From Sycobia sp. Sy_11 (lineage: Eukaryota > Arthropoda > Insecta > Hymenoptera > Epichrysomallidae): a stretch of DNA of 64,000 bases. A program made the translations under genes and the position numbers. The stretch lies in assembly GCA_018907035.1 (NCBI GenBank), contig JACCIC010000062.1:1452501-1516500 (forward strand), written 5' to 3'. The notes under the pieces are model-generated. The model saw only the letters and a program-made list of their open reading frames with translations, was not told where the DNA came from and did no database searches. Of this stretch, positions 13,401 through 24,700 are shown in pieces. Within the stretch, counting starts at the first letter, position 1, and each line of letters starts with the position of its first letter.

Positions 13401-14620
13401 TACGCAACGATTTGATTCATTCGTGCGTGCATTTCCTCTCATTTGGAAAGGACTTTGAAAAGGAGTTTGGGAACGATTTTAATCGATAACACCTCTTTGC
13501 GCACGGGCAAAGTTTGAAAACATTATAATCGAGTCTGTGCAGCGTTGAACCATCTCGCTCGTATAATTTGTATGAAAGCCATAAGACAATGCAGCGAAGC
13601 GTGTATAAACAAAGTCGAAGATCGCGGCGCCAGATCTCCACTCGAGAAAACACTGCGGAGCCGAGCGTGCACGGAGTCGCAACAACGTATGGGATCCGCA
13701 GTATTATAAAAACACCGACTTTATCTAAAAACAACCAAGAGATACTCTTTTCGACGAGACCCGTCGAAAGAAAACATCTCCGCGAGCTACGGGACGGAGG
13801 CACGAGCAATATGTTGCTGGGACGGCGGGGAGAGAGGGTGGGATACTAGTGGCCCAGATCGGAGGAACGTGAGATTTGGGAGTCAAGGCGCCACGGAGCC
13901 GACGTGACACACTGACGCTGAGATCGTTATCGCGATTAACGGAACAAATGGAGGGGGTTGCAACGATTAAGGATGTGATCATCGGTACGATCGTAACTTG
14001 AAAATACGTGATTTACTGCAATTTCTTTTTTCTTTTTTCTTTTTTTATTTATTCGTTTATGTAGAAATATTACGATGATCTTATTCAAAACTGACGTTTA
14101 TATTTATACGTATTATAATTAAGTTTTCGAGCGTAGCAAAGCCCCTGCATCTCTCTTCCTGTTGAATTTGCGGAATGCCATCACGTATCGAGCACGGACG
14201 AGGAGTATGAGAGAGAAAGAGAGAGACCGCGAATCAAGGACATCGGGTATAATTCGTAAATATCGTAATCTTAACGATTAAACAATACGTCCAGCCACTG
14301 TTGGGAGAGGGGGGGTTGGCCGGGTCACGGGGGCCAATTCGTGGAGAGGTGCACGGGGCATTCGTATCTGTTTGAAAAGTAGCTGCAAAAAGAGAATCTG
14401 TGTCAAATTCAAGGTGCAGAGCGGTCCGAGGACGCCTCCTTGTTGCTGGGTGTTCCAAGATAAAGCTTGTTGCAACATCGAGATGTTTATATTGCGCGCC
14501 CGATTTTTTGGGAGGATATCATGAAGTGTACTTGATTTATACGTATTATATCGTATTATATTCTTGGATTAAAAATTCCGATAGTGCCGATTCGTGGTTT
14601 TGGGTCTTATACTTAGGGTT
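13400..14620. other. Moderately GC-rich island
   Basis: Mixed GC-rich DNA with overlapping open frames of 60-130 codons on both strands and no domain I recognise. A short GA-rich patch lies at 14208-14225, and a G-rich run near 14304-14335 could in principle form a quadruplex. I see no gene I can support. Confidence 0.5.
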
Positions 14621-14817
14621 ATAAATCGCCTTAACAAACTCACGCTCTACTGCTGTTTACTCTTTTGGGCCGATCTGAAGTTAGTTTGTAATAAGACTGT
14701 TTGAAGCTAGTGTAAGATATTGTAATAATAACTATGCTTGCAGTTGAAAAAAGATCGAGTCTTAGCGGATCTTTTACACTCATTGCTCAAATCAAAACGA
14801 TTTCAAGCTATATGCTG

Positions 14818-14819
<2 letters not shown>

Positions 14820-14873
<54 letters not shown>
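14820..14873. repeat. (TA)n microsatellite
   Basis: About 27 uninterrupted AT units. Confidence 0.98.
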
Positions 14874-14875
<2 letters not shown>

Positions 14876-14879
14876 CAAT

Positions 14880-16430
14880 AATAACCAGAATAATTTTTCG
14901 CACATAGCGGCTCACTATATAGTAGTGCGCTAAGAAAGCTCTTTAGCAAGAGCGCGTTTGTATGGAACGTATATTTGTATGTACGGATCGCGCCGAGTGT
15001 CAAACCCACGTGCGCGCACGACTACGACGTTACATAATGCCGGATTATACAACTATCGCATGCACATACATATTATATACCACCCGATCTCGGATCAGGG
15101 CCAGGGCGAGTTACTACTTTGTAAATAAATATATAATTGGATTGGTGTCCAACTCCGTGAGAGTCGTGTAGACTTAACTCAAGGCTGATAAATCCATGAC
15201 ATAGAATTTTAATTTCGCGTATGACGATGCTTGCGAACCGAGCCAACCTAATTTGTATTCGACGAAAATGTACTTAGCTTGAAATCAGACGGTCGAAACG
15301 GAGTAGAAACGGGTCAGATTTTTGGTAAGCATACACGCTTTATAATAGAGGAGTGTCTATTTCCCGGAAGAGAATCGTAAATCTTAATATTGTATATGAA
15401 ATATCGTCGCTGGATTATAGTATCGACCGTTTCGTCTTCCAATAGTCTACCTGCTTTGCGCGTCGGTATTGCTCATCAGCTTTTCAGGACGTTTCTTTTG
15501 CGTGCAGATATATTTCTGATAGAGTTTTTAAAATGTACTATAAATGTATGAATATTATATTGAACGCACTAACGGCAAGCTAGTGCGAATCGATATAGTA
15601 ATCGTGTCAGCAAAGACTAAACGAATTCGAAGATCTCACTATGAATCTATCATTGACAACTGTCATCTGTAAGATTCGCGATAGAAATGATTATGACCAT
15701 CTTTATGAATTAAGAAATTGAAAAAAAGATCTTTATAATGTGTACCTGTGGAAAGAAGCATTAAACATTTAGAAAACAATTTCCCATCCATATGAAATTT
15801 TTAACAAAAACATATCTCCAAAAATCAGAAAAAAACAATAACATATAAGTTCTTAAAACGATAGTTCTAAAATACATTTTGTTTTTTAATAAAACCTCCT
15901 TATGCCTATATTAGATTTCACGTAATGCAACCTATACAATGCAGTACGGTTTATGTGTCTGTTTTACCATGAGAAGGACCGCTATTTTTTCTTCATCTAA
16001 GTAAGTGTGATCGACCTGTCGCTGTATCTTGTTGAAAATTTCCATTAAGTCATATTACTTTTATGCTTTTTTACAGGCTTATTAAAACTACTAGTGAAAT
16101 AAATTTCTCAAAAACTTGTAAATGATAAAATGAATAAAGCAATTAGGGTAGTGCTGGTTGCTCGACGATCGTTTAAAAAAATAATGTAGAAAATTTTAAG
16201 TAGTGAAATATTTGCTTTGATAATAAAGATCAATAATACGATTATTGGTAGCACTAAATCGATCAGATTGAACCATTGTATATATTTACAGATATTTTTT
16301 ATGAAGCCTTTTCAATCTTACAAAGTCCTATTTTAGCTCTAAATACAAAAATAGTTATTATGCAATACTGAAAGTTTCAGCGCTAAATATATGATATATT
16401 ACATTATTATAATTTAAGTTCGTTTGCATC
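14880..16430. other. Mixed non-coding stretch
   Basis: Moderate composition to about 15700, then AT-rich. No open frame of interest and no repeat structure seen. The untranslated 3' end of the minus-strand retrotransposon probably lies at its right edge. Confidence 0.5.
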
Positions 16431-19210
16431 AAGGAATAACAGTAAACATATACATGCTAAAAAGGCGGGTTTAGCGAGAAACATTTCAACATTCAGTGGT
16501 AGTTGGTACTTTAGATTCGCTAGTTTTTTATATACTGTCTCTCTGGGATTGCTGTAGCAATACAAAACACTGCCATACTACATGGTTAATATCTTCATTT
16601 TGATTACCACATTTATATGCCGGAAAACGTATAATTTTCAATCGAAAGAGAGATGCCGCTAGGTTATTTTGACTATTATTTTCCTTGGTAACCTTTTCTG
16701 TGTGGAACAGGGCGTATTTTTAATTTTAAAATAGTCTCAAAAATAAATTTTTCCCTTTATTTGACATTGGTTTAATAGAGAGTAATTAGTTACTTGCCTC
16801 GTTTCAGTTTTAAAAGTTTCATAATAATTGGAAAAAGGAATGTGTAAATATTTAAGCTTAATTTTGAGGTTACTAGTTCTGTGAGAGAATCAGCTTTCTC
16901 ATTTTCTTCGATTCATTCATGCGCAAGTATCCAAAAAAGAGCAATTACTGTGTTATATTTGTTATTGTATAAAAACTGATTATATTTATGTTTCATTTCT
17001 AAAATATACGAGTTGTTCTTATACTGATTTTTCTAGATTTTAGGATATTTAAGGCGTTTAAAGAATCAGAGAAATATATATATAATATTAATATATAATA
17101 TTAACTATTTCAATATTTAGCTCAGGAGAAATTCAAGCGGACTCAGTGCTGGGAGAATCCTTGATTTTGCTTCTGTTCGTGTGCAGACAAAGTGCACCGC
17201 TTATTACCGTAAACTCTGAGTATTTCATTTATTTTCATTTCGTTACAGAGTCTTTCACCTAGTTCCGGATTTATTGGAATCGATGTTGTAATAACGCAGT
17301 AAATGTCATGGCAGTTAATGCTCTAATTAGGACGTCCAAAATTGTTTTGTTATAATCTATCGTTTCCATTATACTATCGAGCAGTATCGACGATTAGTTT
17401 GATGATTTCTTCTTGCTAATATAACAATACTCGAATATAATTATCGATCGATAAGTCCGTATTTGATAAACATATAGTGAGAAAGAATTTACAGAAAAGT
17501 TCTACGCAATCTTTTAATCGAGGAGTTTAGATTCAGTGAGTAAAATATTGAACGGTGCAGTTCTACGATATCCCAATGCAATTCTAATGGTTGCATTTTG
17601 AATTCCTTCTAACTTTTCAGAAAATTTTTATTTAGTTTGAAAGTAAATGAAACTTCTATAATCTGTAATCGATCGCATGTAACTTTTATATAAAAAAATT
17701 AGTGTTTTAGGGTTTGAGCTTCACTTGGTATCACCACATCGATATTTAATAATATTTAAAGCCCTACAACTTTTCTTAATAATGTTTATCTGAGTATTAA
17801 AAGCAAAGGTATTATAATCGAAAGAGAGTCCTAAAAATTTGGTATTTTCGTATGAATTTATGGTGTAGGTTCTTGCTTTTATTTCCATATTTCCAATACG
17901 AATTCTTTTTTTTAAGCGAATTAATTTGGTTTTAGTACGCGGAAGCTTAAGACCTATTTTTAAGATATTGTTTTCAACTATTTTTATAGTCTCTTTCTAT
18001 CCTTCGATGTTGTTTTATCTTTTCAAAATTTAACGTATATAGTTAAATATAGTTAATAATATACGTATATAGTTAATTAATAAATAATATATAGGCATAT
18101 TGGGATACATTTTCGGATTGTTGGCTATTTTTAAGAATTTCAGAAATATATATAATAAATCAAATTTGGCTAATAATCCTACCCTGGGGTACACCTGTAA
18201 AGACAGATCTAGATGCATTTTCAGTATATTGAGTGCAGACAAACCGTTTTTCTAGAGCAGCCTATTTTTGCTAATTTTAATAAAAGTAGTTCGATACTAA
18301 CGTTGTCAGATGCACCTTCAATATCTAAATGCAGCTAGAATTTGCTTTTTTTCAATGAAAGCTTCATTATATTCAAGTACAAGCTTGTTAAATTTTCGTA
18401 GCATGATTTATCTTTTCTAAAGGCTAGAAGGAATTATTATAGTACTCGATGTACCACTGGAGTCGATTTTTGGGAAGAGGTTCTAACAATTTTCACATAC
18501 AAGTCAGTTAAATAATGCGTAAACTTTTACTGTCAAACATCTGTATAAAGTAGATAAACTAGTTATTCCAAGACTTTGGGTAGTTATTATGTTGAAACAA
18601 ATAGTTCAATCTATCTGAAAGTATAAACTTATATTTTACACGCAAGTTTTATAATATTGGAAAATCAATACCGTCCAGACCGGGAGACGATTTTGAGCTG
18701 ATCTTGTTCAAGGCTGCTTCGATTTTGTTGGTATTTTCGAGATTTCCGAATGAGTGTTGCGGAGTAATTTTGATACATCTTTTCGTCGGGAACTGTTCGA
18801 ATGTTTAGGCTTTCGCTGAAATTTTAAAAGCACAATCTTTTCTTCTCGTTAAAGTTTCTTTATCCAGTCACACTCTGCATTCCACCATGGGACTGAATTG
18901 TTAATTATTTTGTTTTCAGTAACTTTTTTCTAGCAAGAGAGCTCACTTTTATTATACAAGTGATTTTGCTTACAAAAATATTATATTATTAGTTGGAGAA
19001 AAGTTCGTCGTAGTATTGGGAAATTTAAGGTCGATTAATCCAGTGTTAGAGAGATTTTGACGAATAAGTAGCAAAATCCCGCTCTTTGATTTAACCAAAT
19101 TTGAATCTTTTGGTATGCCAGCTACATATCTGGCCATTGCGGCTTTTGTTTTTCAATCACCATATGAGAGTTAGCCAGTAATTGTAATGATTCAACAATG
19201 TAAAAGTGGC
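16430..19210 (-). pseudogene. Decayed non-LTR retrotransposon ORF2 (RT + RNase H)
   Basis: Read on the minus strand, broken fragments appear in the order expected for a LINE ORF2. They are VPWWN (near 18890), SSPGLDGID (near 18685), FRKDKSC and nearby residues (near 18400), the catalytic-region match DIEGASDNV (near 18320) and TGVPQG (near 18190). The YADD box is replaced by QYAYI (near 18095). An RNase H-like part follows (ADSL near 16885, IALFWI near 16935). It ends with the terminal zinc-knuckle-like CGNQNEDINHVVWQC near 16590-16640. Many stops and frameshifts show it is dead. The upstream endonuclease is not visible, so it is probably 5'-truncated near 19200. RNase H after RT points to the I/Loa/Jockey-R1 group of LINEs; the exact clade is not resolved. 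Ends are approximate. Confidence 0.8.
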
Positions 19211-19574
19211 ATCAGAATAATTAATGAATGATTTATCTGTAGATATTTTTTTTATTAATTTTTTGAAGAATGAAATTACAGATTTTTGCAAAATGAAAAT
19301 TACGAAAATTATTACATCTCAGAATAATTACTTTGGATTAATATAGTCGTTTCGAAGGAAAAAATTTTTCAAGATTACTTCATGAGTAAAAACTGGCTCT
19401 TAATGAATAAATTTTATCTTGTCGTGGAAAATTATTTTAAATAATTATGTTAAAAATTTATGTAAAAAAACTACTTAAACTTAGTTTGCGTAAGCAACAA
19501 TCCTTGCAGAAAAATTGAAACAATATTACTAACATAGACACAAAGAATTAAACTTTCATGGAGAGAATTGCTCC

Positions 19575-19852
19575 GAAAGGATTACCATATAAAAGTCACT
19601 ATATGTGCATGCAAGAAAGTTTATTTAACATTTTGTAAAAATTCACATTCGCTCAGCCACCATATTTACTAAATTTGGCTCCCTGTGACTGTCTTCCTCT
19701 TTCCAAAAGTCAAAAATCCACTTATGGGAACGCACCATGAGTCGATTGAAACCATAAAAAGTAATTCGCTAAAGGAACTGAAGGCAATCCCAGGTGAAAT
19801 TCAAAATAATTTGAAAGAATTATTAAATAATTGGAAAAGAAATGAATATATA
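19575..19852 (+). pseudogene. Mariner transposase C-terminal relic
   Basis: Conceptual translation gives QPPYLLNLAPCD, matching the mariner hallmark around the last catalytic Asp (usually PPYSPDLAP.D). After a one-base frameshift near 19690 it continues FLFPKVKNPLMGTHHESIE and ends with a Trp-Lys-Arg at about 19840, as in mariner C-termini. Only the last quarter or so of a roughly 345-residue transposase remains. Upstream sequence to 19210 is AT-rich and too decayed to align by eye. It stops abruptly where the Penelope-like element begins. It cannot make a functional transposase. Confidence 0.75.
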
Positions 19853-19864
19853 AATGATACTATG

Positions 19865-20678
19865 GGCTATATTATGGGCTTCCCAAGATTCATAAAGAAA
19901 AACTGACATTTAGAATAATAATATCTTTTCTAAATTTCCCAACTTATAATATTGCAAGATTTTTATCTAATATATTGGCTAAGATAGTTGGAAAAACTAG
20001 TTCCTAAATTAAAGATAGTTGGTGTTTTTACAATGAAATGAAAGATATTATTATTCCGAAAAACTACAAGATGATTTCATTGGATGTGGTATCTTTATTT
20101 ACAAAGATACCTTTAGACAAAATTAGCCATGAATGAATTTATTAAAGCAATTAATTTAGTTTTTAATAATACAATTTTTTCGTTTGATAATAAATGTTAA
20201 GAACAAAAATACGGATGTCCAATGGGGATACCTTTGTCACCGATTATAGCCAATTGAGTTATGAAGAGATTAGAAAGTATTGCTTTGTCAAAATTAGTTT
20301 TTGAACCTTTGTCAAGCTTTGTCAAGATTAGTTTTTGTTATTTAAGAGATATATTTATGATATCTTTACAATTGTTCCAGAAGTTTTTGTGGATGAAATG
20401 TTGGATGTTTTTAATTCTGTACAAGACAGAATTAAATTTACAAGGGAGATTTAAGTCAACAATCAGTTGAGTTTTCTAGACATTAATGTCATTACATGTA
20501 GTGATAATAAAGTGAAGCTTAATTGGTATAGAAAACCAACTTGGTCAAGTAGGTTTTTAGATTTTAATTCACACCACCAATTCGAAAACAAAATTGGAGC
20601 ACTAAAAGGTGTCATTGACAGAGCAATAAAATTGTCACATAAAGATTTTAGACCAAATAATTTACAGATAGTAAGATA
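19865..20678 (+). pseudogene. Penelope-like reverse transcriptase, inactivated
   Basis: The frame opens with GLPKIHKE, then NFPTYNIARFLSNILAK, then the first catalytic-Asp motif SLDVVSLFTKIPLD (near 20077-20120). After a break comes the YGCPMGIPLSPIIAN motif (near 20211-20255). The YVDD-type active site reads YLRD (near 20340), so one of the two metal-binding aspartates is lost. The thumb-side SFLDINV and WYRKPTWSS follow (near 20470-20555). There are in-frame stops near 20007, 20133, 20256, 20452 and 20679, plus frameshifts and a local duplication of GCTTTGTCAA near 20282-20325. Reading order and motif spacing fit the family. The enzyme must be inactive. Confidence 0.85.
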
Positions 20679-20681
20679 AAC

Positions 20682-21261
20682 TTTCATTAATAATGGATAT
20701 CCAATTGAATTTATTAATAAATTAATTGCTGAGAGATTGTTTGACATTTATAATACCGAAAATAGACATAATGCACGAGTTGATGTTAACAGAGGGAAAA
20801 TTATTGTTTTACCATATGCTAGAGGATTCTCTGAAAGAATTAAGAGAAATTTCCGAAAATATAACATTCAAATTTTCTATAAAAATAGCAATAATTTAAG
20901 TAAGTTGTTTAATAATTGCAAAGATAAGTATCATCTATCTTTCAAATCTGGAATTGTTTACAAAATGAATTGTATGGATAGTAATAACTACTACATTGGA
21001 CAAATAGGTAGAATTTTAAAAAAGAGAATTTATGAACATAAATATAGTTTGCGTAGCTCACATATTACTTCCGGTTTAAAGGAGTATTGTTTAAAGTGTT
21101 TACATTCTTTTGATTTTGTGAATGTGGATATTTTAGAGCATGGTATTAATAATAAGTATAAAAGGGAAAGTCTTGAAAGTATTTACATTTTCAAGAATCA
21201 AAATAATGTGAATTTAATGTTAGAGTCTAGTAAATTAGATAACATTTATTATTCCTTATGA
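20682..21261 (+). pseudogene. Penelope-like GIY-YIG endonuclease domain, frame still open
   Basis: The frame is uninterrupted from just after the last RT stop to the natural terminator; its first ATG is at 20737, giving 174 residues. The GIY-YIG core lies at residues 74-120 of that ORF. It has GIVYKMNC then YYIGQIGR, where the paired tyrosines and the following Arg are expected, then KKRIYEHK. The distal Glu is plausibly in KRESLESIYIF. In this family the domain nicks target DNA to prime reverse transcription. It has no promoter or start of its own that I can see, so I treat it as the surviving end of a dead element. Whether its openness is chance or a sign of youth cannot be judged from one copy. 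Confidence 0.8.
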
Positions 21262-21344
21262 AATTGATTGGTATTGAAAATTTGGTGTAGAGGGGGATTG
21301 TATATTCAAGTTACTAAATTTGTAGTGGGGATCGGGTATATATA

Positions 21345-21690
21345 GATTAGAATATCGTAGCGAGCTCGAAACGTTGGACTACTACAAGTCTTCAATTAGG
21401 TAAGGATCGCGGGGACAGTCAATTTGCACTTTACTAACATAAAATTATTTCAGCTAATATTTTTATTTTCAGATTAGTCTACGGGGGTGATTTATACAAG
21501 GGCAGTCAGACTGTCATTATAATTTTTAATTTTAATTTTTATTATTTTTGTATATTGATGTATTAATATTAATAAAAATATATATTGATATTTTTACTTA
21601 ATATTTTCGATTGATTTAATTAGACTATAAGACCAATGAAAAGATTTATTAATTTGTATATAAGCAGTCGACAAAGCACATTAAGCATCC
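21345..21690 (+). repeat. Penelope-like terminal repeat adjoining the element
   Basis: This is the reference copy of a repeat seen at several loci. Blocks in order are CTCGAAACGTTGG (21366-21378), GGGGACAGTCAATTTG (near 21410), TTTTATTTTCAG (near 21463), TACGGGGGTGATT...GGCAGTCAGACTGTCATTATA (near 21480-21520) and AGACTATAAGACCAAT...GCAGTCGACAAAG (near 21624-21678). Penelope-like elements are known to carry long-terminal-repeat-like ends, so the position and recurrence fit that role. Confidence 0.6.
21353..21384 (+). ncRNA. Hammerhead-like core, degenerate
   Basis: Penelope-like terminal repeats are known to contain small type I hammerhead ribozymes. Here the sequence has CGAAACG at 21367-21373, as in the second half of a hammerhead core, preceded by TAGCGAG where the catalytic CTGATGAG would be expected. 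Three core positions differ, so cleavage is unlikely. The short stem AGCT between the two halves would be palindromic. The copy near 8500-8525 has the same TTCGAAAC part with GATG upstream. The call is tentative. Confidence 0.25.
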
Positions 21691-21824
21691 CAGGTGAGGC
21701 ATACAACAGGTGTATGGAACATTGGATTAAGTGTTGGCAAGTTGTATGGCATTAAAGGAGCCTATTTGAAGGTGATAATAAATATTAGTATTAAATACGT
21801 AAAATAATGTTTTTTTTTTTTACA

Positions 21825-21869
21825 GTCCGGTCAAATTTGATCATGTGGGGTGTGCGTGTGTGTGTATGT

Positions 21870-21938
<69 letters not shown>

Positions 21939-21971
21939 AGAGAAAGAGAGATAGAGAGAGAAGAGATAGGA

Positions 21972-22005
<34 letters not shown>

Positions 22006-22222
22006 TATTCTAGGCTATAGATATCGAGAAATAGAGACATCTAGAAAGAGTGTGTGTGTGTGTGTGTGTGCGTGTATTAAGCTAGTGCGTATATAGGGCA
22101 GGCAGATTCGGCTAATGTGTCGACGCGTCCGTGCAACCATTGGACAAGTTCGAATAAGACTCGGAGTGAATGCACATGCAGCAAGCAGTCTTTGTCAATC
22201 CGGGTTAAATTTGATCACATGG
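21825..22222 (+). repeat. Direct repeats flanking a GA/GT microsatellite block
   Basis: TCCGGTCAAATTTGATCATG at 21826-21845 recurs as TCCGGGTTAAATTTGATCACATGG at 22199-22222. The first copy contains the perfect palindrome TCAAATTTGA. Between them lie the compound microsatellite and about 120 bases of unique DNA. They could be a tandem repeat split by microsatellite growth. Confidence 0.7.
21871..22073. repeat. Compound (GA)n / (GT)n microsatellite
   Basis: GA units broken by GATA and AAGA interruptions run from 21871 to about 22006, followed by AGATAGAG-like remnants and a (GT)n run at 22051-22070. The strand-biased open frame through it is an artefact. Confidence 0.95.
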
Positions 22223-22224
22223 TA

Positions 22225-22930
22225 TATTGTTTAGACGAATTTTTAGACAAACATTTCTAACAATTAAAAATATAAATAAAATATATTCTATTGATGTACC
22301 TAAGTTTTGAATTGAGGATACATGCTGGTATACTGGAGCTAATGATCGATATCCATAATATGAAAAGTGTTAATATCATATATCGAATGATTTTGATAAA
22401 TATGGTATCGATCTCATTTAAATACGATATTATGGCGATATTATATGCAGCCTATTATCGTGAAATTTGTCACATTTCAGCTGTTAAAGCCACTAAAATT
22501 TTACTTCACTGCTACTAAAACATTCGTTCCTTGTTTGCAAAAGATGAAATAGAATTTTTTCCAGCGCTACACATAGTTCTCTATAGTTAATCTGGGATAC
22601 CCGCGTCGCTGCAAAAAATATAAAGTTTATATTCTCTGGGTTATCTGGATATAACCTCGACGTATCACAATATTTCACTATAAAAATAAATTTGCATATA
22701 AGACATGATAACACCGCAAAAATCTAAAATATCAAAAAGCACAATGAATTTTGTTAGTAAAAGATAATCTGACTTTTCCCGTCACAAGAATTTTTCGTAT
22801 CTGGACGTTAACACAAGTAAATATTTTTCATTTGGAAAATATTTACAACACGATTAATAAGAGATTTAATATATGAATTCTTTAATACCAGCGCCAGTCT
22901 CTTCTTCCTCCAATTCTTTGCGACTTTTAT
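22225..22930. other. AT-rich non-coding stretch
   Basis: AT-rich, with short open frames only (75 codons at 22291-22518 on plus, no similarity I recognise). Confidence 0.5.
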
Positions 22931-23665
22931 TATTTTATAAATACTCTGCTGTCTTTTTGTGTCACTAGAATTTCATGCGAGTTAGACCTCTCTGGTTTAG
23001 GAGGCGCGTCCATTCCCTTAGGAGCTACGGCCGTACGATCTTTATTTCGCGGGCTAATTCGTTCCTGGCGGAGCCGCATATGCCTCGGTATACGCCCTCT
23101 TCTATGCAGCTTTCTATATACACGCTCTCGTTTTAGTAATAATCGTGTTGTAAGATATTGGAGTTTCTCGGTCATAGTCGCTTTGCTTTTCGTAACCGAA
23201 GCTACGTTCACGACCTTTTATATTCTGCATTTATTCGCACAAGATTCTTTACGATATTATTTATATCATCTCCTGTATATAATAAAATACTCGAAGTTTT
23301 TTTTATTCTTCACACACAGAGCTTCATATGGGCAGAGACTCAATATAGCTTGTTTAGCGGCATCGTTTACCACCATTTATATTCCAGTGCCTTTATACGC
23401 TACTCCGTCATGATAGCTCATACCTTGGGCTGAAGGATGGGGTGTAAATGTATTATGCTTTCTACTGAACCCAATAGGTAGCATGCCCTAGTGTAGAAAC
23501 TCTTTTGATAGGGACCCGGGCCACGTGTTTAACTTCTTTCTACGGAAAATCGAGCAGATAGTCTACTTCGCTTAAATCTGAGAAACTGTGTCCTCTGTTC
23601 CAGAAACTAGGTTGAATGCCTATAGATCCTGAGAGCTTGTTGCCACACCGATTGTTAGAAGAACA
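22930..23665 (-). pseudogene. Unrecognised decayed coding relic
   Basis: The minus strand reads as a broken but coherent protein. A frame near 23490-23660 gives SIGIQPSFWNRGHSFSDLSE and continues with one stop near 23545. A second frame runs from about 23455 to 22930, over about 170 codons, with four stops. It passes through HPSAQGMSYHDG and AKQAILSLCPYEA and ends in a basic stretch with YRKLHRRGR and APKGMDAPPKPER. The patch at 22980-23120 is more GC-rich than its surroundings. I do not recognise the family. A transposon or an old viral insertion are both possible; a host pseudogene is less likely because no intron structure is seen. Confidence 0.4.
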
Positions 23666-23669
23666 TAAA

Positions 23670-24700
23670 TCAAGGTGTCAATCCATAGTGAGGGTTTATG
23701 TATATGTTTTTATTCAACCGATAGATCTCGTTACAGGTACCTATAAGTTTCTGTTGACCTATTCAAATAATAAACAAATTCTGATTGAAAACAAGATCGC
23801 ATTAATAATGTTTACGATATCATATGAATAAATCACAATATAACAACAAATATACCTATATAAAATGTAAGCTTAACAGTAATAGTTTTAATTATTAAGG
23901 TAAAACAGTGTATCATTTTTACCGTTTTTAACAATGAACTATTTTTCTTATATCTAAAATAGCTATTATTACGTAACAGATCCAGCTTATATTATGAAAT
24001 AGATTTAGTATTTTTAAGTTTCTATCTATCGATATATATGGTCAATTATTATTAGATCGATATACCAGCTGTCAAGGGCTTCGAGAAGTGAAAATTAAAT
24101 TATTGTTTTTAATTTTAAAAATTGGTATAAATTAGAAAATGACTTTAGTCATGTTTCAAATTGAAATAATCGCTATTAATTATGTTTTTAGTCGTATACT
24201 TGAATCTAAAAAATGAATTATTGAGCAAGACTTTAATTGATTTCTTTTGGTACTTTTAATCGATTTTTTGCACATTCTTCTAGTACTTTCATCATCAACG
24301 GATCAGCAACTTTTAGACCGGCCGTGCTTAATATACATCTGCTATTAAATGTTTGAAGATAATTCTTCAGTACAATTATTTAATTTTTCTGCTTTCAGAT
24401 TTTAACAAGTTGTAAAAATAACAAGTGCCTACTTATACAAAAATAAGAAAAGAAATATTATTCGCTACTGTTCTTCGAAAGCTCCGTCATGGATGAAGAT
24501 CAACTCGCAGATTAGTGCGTTTTCCTTTTAAAATTTGAAAGTATTCATCGCAGGAAAGTTAATTTAAGCTCGAGAAAAAATTTCAAACTGAGCAAGCATC
24601 AGAGAAATTATATACAAATACAAAGATTACATACGTTCGAGGTAATGACTTATTATTTCTTCTTCTGCCTATGTATGTACTTATGACATGATATGCGGTA
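23670..24700. other. AT-rich non-coding stretch
   Basis: AT-rich and stop-dense. I see nothing in it. Confidence 0.6.

Larger units (their letters stand above)
19864..21690 (+). mobile_element. 5'-truncated Penelope-like element with terminal repeat
   Basis: Penelope-like elements encode one protein with a reverse transcriptase related to telomerase and a C-terminal GIY-YIG endonuclease. Both are here in order on the plus strand: RT remnants at 19865-20678, endonuclease at 20682-21261, then a 3' terminal repeat to about 21690. The element starts inside the RT at GLPKIHK, so the N-terminal third is missing. It abuts a mariner relic without a gap. The terminal repeat has related copies elsewhere in the window. 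Intact insertion ends were not identified. Confidence 0.8.
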
